DNA of 64,000 bases from Prunus persica (Eukaryota > Streptophyta > Magnoliopsida > Rosales > Rosaceae): positions 14,854,786-14,918,785 of the forward strand of contig NC_034016.1 in NCBI RefSeq assembly GCF_000346465.2, read 5' to 3'. Under the pieces are notes generated by a model that searched no databases, was not told where the DNA came from, and saw only the letters and a list, made by a program, of their open reading frames with translations. How positions within the stretch are numbered: the first letter of the stretch is position 1; every line of letters begins with the position of its first letter. The translations under genes and the position numbers were made by a program. Shown piece after piece: positions 11,740 to 21,756 of the stretch.

Positions 11740-12705
11740 TTGGCATGGGTGGTCTGGGAAAGACCACTTTTGCAAAGAAAGTCTTCGACAACCTAAGGTT
11801 CACAAAATGATTTGATTGGCGCACTTGGATCACAGTGTCACAATCATACAAGAATGAAGACATATTGAGAAACATGAACACAGAATTCCACAGGGCAAAG
11901 AAGGAGACTGTTCAAGAAGAAATTGAAATAATGGATTTGAGATTGTTGATTGATACTCTGCGAGGATATATATTAATGAAAAGAGATATGCAGTTGTCTT
12001 TGATGATGTGTGGAGTATAAACTTTTGGGAGTGTGTAAAGCTTGCATTACCAGATAACAACGATGGCCGTAAGATAATTATCACAAAACTAGCTAGAGTG
12101 AGGTTGCTGCCTCTTGCAGAGAAGCTTTTCCTGATCAAGTGTTCGAGCTTCAACCATTATCCCAAGATAAGTTTTGGGAACTCGCAAGAAGACATACAAA
12201 ATTCCGTGGGAAGTTCCACCAGAGCTAGAGCAATTTGCTACTACAATAGTGAGCATATGTGTAGGATTACCTCTTGGAATTGTAGCCATAAGTAGGCTTC
12301 TATAAACCAAAGGTAAGGATGTGTCTCAATGGAGAAAATTGCTTGATAGGTTTGGCTCAGAAGCTAGAGTATAATCCTCATTTGGCAATAAATTCTTTCT
12401 TTTAGCTATTATGATTTACCTTACCAACTTAGACCTTTCTTCATATACTTTGGGTCATATCCAGAAAATCGCACCATCACATGCGGTGGACTAATTCGAC
12501 AATGGATCAATGAAGGCTTTATAAAAGAGCAGAGAAGGAAAACATTGGAAGTTGTTGCGTTGCGGAAGAATACTTGACAGAGCTTATCCAAAGAAGCCTA
12601 ATTCAAGTGTCATCGGTTCATTATATTACAGGGAAACTCAAAGAATGTCAAGTCCATTATGTCATGCAGGAGGCCGTGATCTTTTTAAGATTGGAGATGT
12701 GAGCT
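11740..12705 (+). pseudogene. CC-NBS-LRR (RPM1-like) resistance gene relic
   Basis: A P-loop VGMGGLGKTTFAKKVF is readable at 11740-11787, followed by a stop. A kinase-2 like VVFDDVWS is at about 11994-12017. RNBS-B-like KIIITK and a GLPL-like VGLPLGI (about 12260-12285) come next. The winged-helix region near 12430-12640 reads FGSYPENRTI, LIRQWINEGFIKEQ and EEYLTELIQRSLIQV in shifting frames. These are the landmarks of the RPM1 class of CNL immune receptors. The coiled-coil start and the LRR part are missing, and several stops and frameshifts are present. It is a dead fragment. Confidence 0.85.
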
Positions 12706-12813
12706 TTTCTCAAAATTATGAGGCGAACTTTGTTTTGATTTGGCTAGGGGATTAGGGCTAATGGAGTACTAACGAATCTAATAAGGTCTTTGGCAGGATC
12801 CGGGCATCACAAA
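12706..12813. other. end of NBS relic and left target duplication of the hAT element
   Basis: Short non-coding stretch. Bases 12806-12813 read ATCACAAA and recur at 27159-27166, flanking the hAT element. Confidence 0.6.
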
Positions 12814-13003
12814 CAATGATGGATCCATAAATTTTTATAGGTGTAGGCTAAATTTTATTACTTTACAGGAGATATATTATAAGCCTTTTTTTTCTTGAAA
12901 CAAAAATGTAAATAAAATTTTATAAATCAAATACGGCCACATTATATTACGAGCATATATAACACAAAGAAGTACAAAATATAACTTTTATTCATAGTCA
13001 ACC

Positions 13004-13033
13004 CACTACTACAAAAAGTGAAAAAGACGACCA
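13004..13033 (+). repeat. left terminal inverted repeat of the CACTA element
   Basis: CACTACTACAAAAA followed by GTGAAAAAGACGACC. It pairs with the right end at 26439-26468 with few mismatches. Confidence 0.85.
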
Positions 13034-14090
13034 GAAAACAACGACGGTCTAAGTGAAAACCGTCGTGGTTTATAAAAAGACGACGGTTCTAAAAACACCG
13101 TCGTGTAATACAACCTTAGACAACTAAAAAATGGAGTTTCAAATGGCTGTTCAAAAACAACGACGTACATAATTAAACAACCGACGTCTATTTGAAACAG
13201 ATTTCCTCAGTGTAAAATCAATGCCAACAAAGAACGGCAGAAGTTATGAATCGACCGACGTAGAAAGTAAAGACGACGATTTCAATAAAAACTGCCGTTT
13301 TTACTCATAAAATAACACGACGAGGTTTTCGTATAAGACGCCGTATAATTACAAACAAATCCACGGCTTTAAAATACAAAATATCGCCGTATTAAATTAA
13401 TTTACAACGACGGAAAATATAAATATATCGACGTCATTCTCGTATAGTTCTACTACGTTATCTTTAAATCGTACAATAAAATTTATCGTCGTATTTATTC
13501 ATTTTATACGTCGTACCTTTAATTTTAACGGTCGTCTTAATAAGAATTTTTGTTAACAATTTTTTTCTTTGATTTTCTTATCCTACGTCGGTAGATCTAC
13601 TTAATGACAAGAATTGAAATAACCACGACGGTTTATATAGAACACCGCCGACATAATCAGTTTTGTCTGAGATCCCAAGGGTTACGAAATCTTACCAGAT
13701 GGAACTCTGTTCCACATCATAATCTTAACAGATGACACAGATTTGCAAATATTGCGTCGTGTTAGTTTACAAATTCTAGAACATTAATTTCCCTCATTTT
13801 AAATTTCCTCGGGAAAGAAAAATCTATTTATCACGCTTTGGAATTGAAAACTAAAACTGAAAGAATACGGGAAAAAAAACTCCATTTATAATTTAAAATT
13901 AAAATCCACGTCGGTTGTAGTACACTTAACGACGTTTAACAAAATAATCTACGTCGGTAATTATAAATCTACCGCCATCGTAACTTAATATAGACGACGA
14001 GAAAAGACGACGGTAGAACAGAAAACCGCCGTTGTTTCAGTTTCTTTAACATATCTTTCTGCAGGACTTGTGTAGTTCAAAGCATTGACA
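13034..14090. repeat. left subterminal motif field of the CACTA element
   Basis: Dense alternation of ACGACGG-type and CCGTCGT-type words every few tens of bases, with degenerate forms (ACGTCGG, ACGACGT). No gene is visible. A stretch at 13660-13760 lacks the motif and may be foreign sequence, but I cannot identify it. Confidence 0.75.
13786..13935 (+). repeat. direct repeat A, copy 1
   Basis: ATTAATTTCCCTCATTTTAA and the following 130 bases recur with moderate divergence at about 15006-15155. The two copies bracket the captured RPN6 fragment. Confidence 0.7.
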
Positions 14091-14500
14091 ATGTCTTCAT
14101 CATATCTCCCAGAAACTACTGATTCAATTGCTCATGCTTTAGAGGCCATCTGAAGCCATTTCTATTCTTTATCGCATTCTTGAAACCCATCTTCTTCTTC
14201 TGAAGCTCTACGGATAAAGGAAGAGGCTATCACAATAAATCCGACGGATCTTCTTAGGCAAGAAAATCAAGCAGAGGATCAGGCACATCTGATCTTCAGA
14301 TTTCCCTGAGAAGCGAACTTTCCTTCGACAGCGAGTGGAGGCCAGGCTTGCATCTCTTTTGATGGAAAGCAAGGAGTATTCAGAAGCACTAAGTGTCCTA
14401 TCAGGCTTGATCAAGGAAGTGAGAAGGCTAGTTGACAAGCTTCTTCTTGTGGACATATATTTGATGCGAGTAAGCTCAATTTCTCTTTGAGAAAACATCC
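14091..14500 (+). pseudogene. captured fragment of 26S proteasome subunit RPN6 (PSMD11) gene
   Basis: Starting at the ATG at 14091, the plus strand encodes, across frameshifts, MSSSYLPETTDSIAHALEA, SEAISILYRILE, LRIKEEAIT, DLLRQENQAED, GTSDLQISL, KRTFLRQRVEARLASLL, MESKEYSEALSVLSGLIKEV and RLVDKLLLVDI. In this order they match my knowledge of the N-terminal part of plant RPN6, a lid subunit of the 26S proteasome. At least two internal stretches are missing (after ENQAED and after DLQISL), and several frames are broken, so it is not functional. It lies inside the CACTA element in the same orientation as the transposase genes, which indicates transduplication of a host gene piece. Confidence 0.85.
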
Positions 14501-15005
14501 AAATTATTATCTTTGAGACATGAGAGACTGAGAGAGGAAGAACTTGGAACCTTAAATGTAAACCGAAAATGAATGAAAGCGACAAATTTATAGAATAAAT
14601 TTTTAAAACCAACGGCGGTCCTTACAAACAAACCGCCGTTTAAATTGTAAAATCAACGTCGGTATGATCGACGTATATTACAGAAATCCACGTCGGTAAA
14701 TTAATAAAAACGACGTGTTAAATAATATACCATGACGCGAGTTATTACTTATGTACTTTAATTTTTGAGTTTACTACGACGGTACCTACAAACTACTGTC
14801 GTATTTATTTACCACGTCCGAAGTTAAATGTACCGTCGTATTTTGTAATTTATACGTCGTAGTTATATGTAACCGCCATATTATTTTTTTGAAATGGTTT
14901 TATATGTAAGCAACTTTTCGTCTACTTGACTTACACATTTGTTGTTTTTATATTCTTATTTTATTTAAATCTGTCATCCAAAAAAGAAACTTTACATATT
15001 GCAGA
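14501..15005. repeat. motif field downstream of the captured fragment
   Basis: ACGACGG/CCGTCGT words resume at about 14610. A segment at about 14850-14925 recurs at about 15215-15280 (it contains TTTTGAAATGGTTTTATATG). Confidence 0.65.
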
Positions 15006-15155
15006 ATATTAATTTCCTTCGTTTTAAATTTCCTCCGGAAAAAAAACTCTATTTATAACGCACTGTAATTGAAAAATAAACTGAAAGGTCACGGGAAAAA
15101 AAATTCTATTCATAATTTAAAAATTAAAATCCACGTCGGTTATATTAAACCTAAC
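15006..15155 (+). repeat. direct repeat A, copy 2
   Basis: Partner of 13786-13935. It shares the same order of AT-rich blocks and ends in the same CCACGTCGGTT word. Confidence 0.7.
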
Positions 15156-16058
15156 GACGTTAAATGAAATGATTCCACGTCGAATGAAAAATATTGCGTC
15201 GTTTTAGTTAAAAACGACGTAGTTAAATGTAACCGCCGTATTATTTTTTTGAAATGGTTTTATATGTAAGCAACTTTTCGACTTACACATGCACTGTTTC
15301 CAAACCCGATTAAAAATTTCAATCTCCCAGAGAAACCTTTTCGTCTTTTTTCCTTGTCAGAGCATTGTCAGAGTTTCTCATCGTCTTCCTCTCGTCTTCT
15401 TCGTCGTCTCTGAACTTAAACATCGATCATCTTCCTCTTGCTTTCATTGCACGCAAAAGGTAAGCTTTCATTTTCACTATTTTGGTTACTGTTTTGCATG
15501 CTCATACGTTTTTTGTTTGAAAAATCTTTTTACCTTTTTTCTGGCCAAAATCATTTTACTTCTTTCCAAGTTTGATAAAATATACAGACAAAGAGAGAAA
15601 GTTTCCAACTTTGAAGACAACTACATCAACTAAATAAGACGACGGTAGACCACGACGGTTCGTCAGTTGTTCTAGCGTCGTCTGAAAATTGACAAAGTTG
15701 TTTTTAAAATAATAGTCTTTTTTTATATGCTTGTTTAATTGCAGGTTTGATTTCGCTGAACAATGGTTTTTGTTTTTCCCTTATTTGATAAAATATAAAG
15801 AAAAAGAAACTAGGGTTGGTATCTAATATAGACGATAAAATATAAATAATAGTTTACCACGACGGTGTATTACTATTGACGTCGTGTGAACATATATACC
15901 ACGACGTTATATAAATAATGGTTTTAAACATTTATTACGTCTGAGATTATTTCATTGCGTCGTCTAAAATCATATCATACGTCGTATTTTTTTAATACCG
16001 TCGTTTGTGTTCTTAATGTTTTCCTGAAATATTTTCACTTGCAGTTTTGTCTGTTAAA
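15156..16058 (+). promoter_or_regulatory. promoter and spliced leader of CACTA gene 1
   Basis: A pyrimidine-rich stretch at about 15340-15460 (TCTTCCTCTCGTCTTCTTCG) ends in a good splice donor (AAAAGGTAAGC near 15458-15464). Acceptor-like TTGCAG sites follow at about 15743 and 16044, just before the ATG at 16059. The intervening leader introns carry ACGACGG/ACCGTCGT words. An open frame at 15289-15633 is better explained as leader plus intron than as a gene. Confidence 0.5.
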
Positions 16059-19000
16059 ATGGTTTCTCAACAACAAACTAAGGATTCTGGCTCCAAGAAG
16101 CTTGGAATGGTAGCTCCTCAAGATAAGTCTTCGAAGGAGATGAAGTCTTCGAAGAAGATGAAGTTTGCTTCATCATCTGCTGAGACAGAACAAACCAGCC
16201 AGACAACAATCTCAGATGATTCAAAGACTGGTCGAGGTATGAGCACAATGCCTCGTGTTGTGAAGAGAAAGCTTCAGAAACTGAGGCCAATTGTTGAGTA
16301 CAATAAAAGGGGGAAAGGTGTTGGCCAAGCACATATTGAGATGCAGTCGTATATTGGTGTGTTGGCACGCTCCAGGATCCCACTTGTGGACAAGAAATGG
16401 TCCCAAATCCCCAAGGATATAAAGGAGCAGATTTGGGAAGCAGTTGACATGGCTTTTGTCGTAGGCCAAGGGGGCAAGACCTCTGTTTTAGCTTCTGCTT
16501 CCAAGAAATGGAAGGATTTCAAGTCTACACTAACGAGGCATTATATCCTTCCATACACCAATGACAGGGAGAAATTAAGCCAACCCCCTGAAACATATAA
16601 ATTCATAGAGAAAGCACAATGGGATGCCTTTGTAGCTTCAAGGCTATCCAAAGATTTTGAGTCTGTGCATTCTCAACATGCACAGATTAGGGAGAAACTC
16701 GAGTACAATCATCGATTGTCTCGAAAAGGATATGCTGGATTGGAGGATCAATTGGAGGAAACCATGCCTGGGGTAGAAATTGATCGATCTACCTTATGGA
16801 AGAGAGCTAGACAGGACAAACATGGTAACATCCCTGATCCAAAGGTGGCAGAGAAAGCAAAATTAATTGTAAGCCTACTATCACTCTGTTTTAAATTTTT
16901 ATTAAACTGTGAATTATTCTTATTACGTCGTATGTTATATTTTTCGTCGTGTGAATGATATCACCACGTCGAAAAGTTTTTAAAAACGTCGTTAAAGGTC
17001 TAAATAGGAATCACTACTATGTTTTCTGTAATTACAGCATAAGACGTCGGTGGTTCATTTTCGCGTCGTGTGAATGATATTACCACGTCGAAAATTTTTT
17101 AAAAACGTCGTTAACGGTCTAAATAGGAATCACTACTCTGTTATCTTTAATTATAGCATAAGACGTCGGTTGTTTATTCATTTCGTCGTTTTAAATAAAT
17201 AACCACGTCGGTATAACTACCGTCGTGATAAGTTATAATAACGTCGGTTTATACGTTATTGCGTCGTGTGAAATTATATAATACGTCGTTTGTACATAAA
17301 TAACCGTCGTGTGTTTTTTTGTTTATCTTTTTTTAGGATGAATTGCAGAAACAAGTCTCGGAAGGCAAAGTCAGAGTAGATGGCAACAATGATGTGCTGA
17401 CCATGGCTTTGGGCCCCGAGCATCCAGGCAGACTGAGGGGAGTTGGTGCTGGTGTTTCCCCAAGGCAATATTTCAATTTGCCCAAACCACAGAGGGTGAG
17501 CTTTGACGACCGTTTGAAGGACAGTTTAAGAGTTCTCCTTCAAGAAGAGACTAAAAAGATGGAGGCTAAGGCAAGGGAAGAGGCCTTAAGGATGGAGGCT
17601 AGGACAAAACAATTGGTAGAGGCTGAGAGGGAGCATTTCCTGAGTCAGCTTTCCCAATTAATTCCCAATTTTGATCCAAGCATGCTTAAACCAAGAATTA
17701 GCCAAAGCCCCAAAAATCCAATGTCTGACAAAGCTAGCTGCTCTGGAGGTGATGTGAGATCCCTACATTTGGAGGATGATACTGCCAAAATGGGGAAACA
17801 TCAGCCAGATGAAGAGAAGGAAGAAGAAAAAAGAGATGAAGAGAAGGAAGAAGAAAAGGAGAAAGAAGATGAAGAAAAGCATGACGACAAGGTATGTTCA
17901 CATAACTTTGCCTTTTTTATTTGTTTTTCAAAATTTCAGACGTCGATATTTTTATTTAATCCGTCGTTTGTTTAAAACTTAGACGGCGGAATTTTTTTAA
18001 GACGTAATAAAATATTTAAACGACGGTTTTTGCACCGTCGTTTAAATGGTTTCAGACGACGCTTTATTCATAAAACCGTCGTCTTTATTGAATTACCACG
18101 ACAGTTTTTTCACCGTCGTTTAAATACTTTTAAGACGACGTTTTATTACTTAAACCGTCGTCTTTATTGAATTACCACGTCATTTTTTTTATTTCTTTAA
18201 ACAGGTTATTGAAGTTGGTGCTTATTCAAAAATGGAGGCGCCATCTTCTTTAAAAACCCTTTGTCGTTTTGTGGAAACGACACTCCTGCCTGAGGATAAG
18301 ACAGTCCAATTTACAATTGATAAGGAGGTGTTTGGTGGTGAGCGCGATACCTTCCTCCTGCCTGAAGATATTACACAATTTGCAGGCATGGAAGAAATTG
18401 GAGCTACTGTATTGGCTGTATATATGAGGTTTGTACTTCTAAAATAATAACTCGTTGGTTTATATATTGCGTCGTCTTAACTAACTAACCACGTCGTCTT
18501 AACTAACAACCGTCGTGATAAATATATTATAACGTCCTCATCTATTTCAGTACGTCGTGTGAAATATTATAATACGTCGTTTTTTTATACATAACCGTCG
18601 TGTTTTGTGTGCTGACTTGTTTATATTATTTTATTTGTTTAGGTACTTACACGATGTTTTGAAAAAAGCCAATATGTGCAGTATGGTTGGCTTTATCGAC
18701 CCTGCTACAGTTAGTGCCAACTCTGGCACAATAACTGAAAGATCACGACTCGTAGCAGCTCGACTTCAGAAGACAGACGGTGAACAGATTTTCATGATGC
18801 CTTACAATCCAGGGTTAGTCTCCTTAGGATTTTGTTTTTATGATTTTCAATAAATGACAGCTTATAAACTAACCACGTCGGTGTTTTATTTTATTTAGTC
18901 GTTTGAAACTACTAACCACGTCGGTATTTATTTATCGTCGTGATAAATATATAATGTCGTCGTTAGCTACTTTACTTCGTCGTGTGAAATACTATAATAC

Positions 19001-19602
19001 GTCGTTTTTGTAAATAACCGTCGTTTTTATATTAATTTTGTGCAGCCGTCATTGGATTTTGCTGATTGTAAGAGCAAAGAGAGAAACCGTCTATTTTCTG
19101 GATCCTCTGCCAGGAAATCGTGTGGTCGATGAAGAGGCCAAAAACATCGTGAACAGTGCTTTAAAAATATATAATACCCACATAGCCCGAGCAGGACGTA
19201 AAAATGTAATTTGGAAAACTCTCTCAGGCACACCAAAGCAACCCAGCAATGTCGAATGCGGGTATTATGTGATGCGCTTCATGAGGGACATCATCATGGA
19301 TCCTTCCTTGGGGTTTGAGAATAAGGTAAGAAGAAATTACCTTCATACATTTCACGTCGTTTTTTGTATTATCAACGACGGTCATGTAAAATTAACGTCG
19401 TTGAATGGATATACTACGTCGGTTATGAAAAATATCGTCGTCTGTGATTGAATTTCTTTTTATTTATAAACCCTAATAGTCATTGTTTATGCAGTATGCC
19501 AAGGGAAACCAGGAAGCTTCATACCCCCAAGAAGCCATTGATGAAGTCCGGAATGAATGGGCAGAGTTTGTTTTCCAAATTATTAAACAGGGCAATTATT
19601 GA
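16059..19602 (+). CDS. CACTA gene 1: Transposase_24 domain fused to Ulp1-type (C48) protease
   Basis: Six exons are proposed: 16059-16868, 17337-17891, 18205-18428, 18643-18813, 19046-19325 and 19495-19602. All have GT..AG ends and consistent phase, giving about 715 residues. Residues about 80-190 match the plant En/Spm Transposase_24 family (WSQIPKDIKEQIWE, KKWKDFKSTLTRHY). A Lys/Glu-rich segment closes exon 2. The last three exons form a Ulp1 cysteine protease core: His in RHWILLI, Asp in FLDPLPG, Cys in ECGYYVMRF. That triad suggests a SUMO-type or related isopeptidase, by family knowledge. No stops or frameshifts were seen. Introns are packed with the same motif as the element ends. The ATG follows a leader acceptor at 16044; an upstream in-frame TTG is not used. 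Confidence 0.82.
16925..17172 (+). repeat. 119-bp tandem duplication in intron 1 of CACTA gene 1
   Basis: CGTCGTGTGAATGATAT begins at about 16945 and again at 17064. The following sequence (including GGTCTAAATAGGAATCACTA) is repeated with minor changes. It lies wholly inside an intron and contains several ACGTCG words. Confidence 0.8.
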
Positions 19603-20780
19603 ACACTTGATATTTATGTATAATGTACAAATTTTCTCTATAATATGTAATGTAAAAATTTGTTGAGGTTTTCTTAAATTAAAAAAAAAACAAACATACA
19701 AATTGCTTAACCGACGTGTAATACTTTTCCAACGACCTAATAAAGTCACAAACCGTCGTATTTTGTTGTTTCGTGTTTTAAACAATTACGACGTAAAAAT
19801 ATAGTTAGACGACGTTCTTTGAACAATTGAGTCGTTTATGGTTTACAACATCTTCAATTTCTTAAGGGTTCAGGGTATCATCGACGACGTTTATGTAACG
19901 ACAGCGGTTAAGTCGTTGATATATATATTTTACGTCGTATAGTTAAATAGCCGCCATGGTTTCTCATTTTAACGACGTCATTTTAACGACTTAGTAGTCT
20001 ATTACAATTTACAACGTCTACAATTTATTAACACCGACGTGGTTTGTTGTTGTGGTAAGAATATTTTATTATTTTTATATCAAAATATTCAAAATAAATT
20101 TAAAATAAATCAGAAAATTGAAAAGTCAACTCCTATGAAGTCATTGATATATTTTCTTCCACATAAACCTTGAAAAAATTCATTTTGAATAACAAAAATT
20201 TAAAATGACCATCCAAAACAAAATTGTTTTGATGAGTCATAAAATCACTTCTAGTTTTATGGTTTAGGGTTTAGAGTCTAGGGTTTAGAGATTAGGGTTG
20301 TTATTTATTGGGGTTTATTTTTAAAGTATAATTTTTGGGTAGTCTAGGGTATATGTTAGGCTTTAAAACCATAAAACCTTTTATAAACTTAATTTTTTAA
20401 ATTGTATAATTTAATTTTATGGGTTTAGTGTATTAATTTTTAACGACGGTGGTTGGGTCGTGGAATACATATTTTACGTCGTACAGTAAAACATACGACA
20501 TGGTTTACGCTTTAAACGACGTTATTTTAATATGTAAGTCGGTTTATATAATTTACAACGTCTTTAATTTCTTAACACCGACGTGGTTTTTCAGTCGTCG
20601 TTATATAAAAAATTCAAAATAAATTTAAAATTAATCCGAAAAATGAACGGCCTTACGTTCTTAATCCGAAAAATGAAGTTTCCGTCGTGGAATATTAAAT
20701 TTACGTCGGTACTTGTAGAACTTTCGCCTTGGTTTTTCTTTCGACGTTTTATAACGCGCGCGCTCTAAAAATTTTCGCGC
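19603..20780. repeat. motif-rich spacer between the two CACTA genes
   Basis: No gene. Two stretches (about 19900-20050 and 20450-20590) are diverged copies of each other, both ending in TTAACACCGACGTGGTTT. A short run near 20258-20302 repeats GGTTTAG-type words. The part next to gene 2 contains a CGCGCGCG run at about 20755-20763. Confidence 0.65.
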
Positions 20781-21756
20781 GACCTAAATTTTTTTAGATT
20801 TGGCTCTTAGTCTTATACTTTGATCCCTGAAACCTAAAATTTCAGATTTCACGCGACATAACATTTCGCTCTCTCACTTCTGCTCTAATTAAAAGTTGCA
20901 CTCTCCAGGCTCGTCGAATCTGTGAGCTCGTCCAACCTGTAAGTACAAACCCTATCTTCCCCTTGTAAATTCATTGAATGATATTAGGTTGTTTTGTTAA
21001 AGGGTTTTAGGTATATGCTTTGCGATCTGTTAATAATGTGCTTATAGGTATGGGTTCATGGATTTTCTGTTTAATGGGTTCATGACAAGATCAAATAAAG
21101 GTGTACTTTTGCTGGAAATCAACACAAAAAGACACATCACCAACTTCCAAATGATTTCCAGCAAAAGGACACCTTTATTTGATCTTGTCATTTTCCGCTC
21201 TGGAGAAGGTGCAAAGTGCACCAATGCTTATAGGTATGGGTTCATGGATTTTCTGTTTAATGGGTTCATGGATTACATTATCTGTTATGTTGAATTGGGA
21301 ATGGATTTAATTTTGTCGTATCTTTTAATCACCCTATGTTATGTTGAATTGGGAATGGATTTATTGTTTTCATGCTTGGTTTCATGTATATGTTGGTTTC
21401 TTGCTTGGTTTCATATATATGTTGTGTTCTTAATGGGTTTTGTGTTCTTGAAAATAAACTGAGACACGACGAATTTTAAGGCGTACGACGACGATTACAC
21501 GACGGTGTTTTTAAACTACCGTCGTTGTATTACTTATACACGACGGTTTTTTCATAAACCGTCGTTTGTATTACGTATAATAGACGACGTCTGTTGAAAA
21601 TCCGTCGTCTATATATGCCAAATACGTCTGTTTTTGATTAAAACCCGTCGTCTCTGTTGTTTATTACTTGCGATTAGATCATTGTATAATCTGCTATAGT
21701 GATGGTCATTGCCTGTATTTTCACTTTATTATAGATAATAGGTTATAGTGTCGGAG
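20781..21756 (+). promoter_or_regulatory. promoter and leader of the TNP2 gene
   Basis: A CT-rich leader exon seems to lie at about 20850-20940 and to end at a donor (CAACCTGTAAGTAC). The intron then extends to the coding exon at 21757. That intron holds the hairpin at 21039-21270, a repeated TTATGTTGAATTGGGAATGG word (about 21287 and 21340), and a block of ACGACGG words at 21465-21640. Confidence 0.45.
21039..21270 (+). repeat. near-perfect hairpin flanked by a 46-bp direct repeat
   Basis: Bases 21084-21120 and 21153-21189 are inverted copies of 37 nt with one mismatch, separated by a 32-nt loop. An identical 46-bp sequence lies at 21039-21084 and 21225-21270. It sits in the leader intron of the transposase gene. 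Confidence 0.9.

Noticed and set aside
15289..15633. 114-residue open frame
   Set aside because: Contains a pyrimidine-rich leader and a good splice donor; better explained as leader exon plus intron of CACTA gene 1.
20258..20302. GGTTTAGGGTTTAGAG-like words resembling plant telomere repeats
   Set aside because: Only a few degenerate units inside the CACTA spacer; no array, so not an interstitial telomere tract.
21058..21462. 134-residue open frame
   Set aside because: It runs through the hairpin and duplicated segments of the TNP2 leader intron; no domain.
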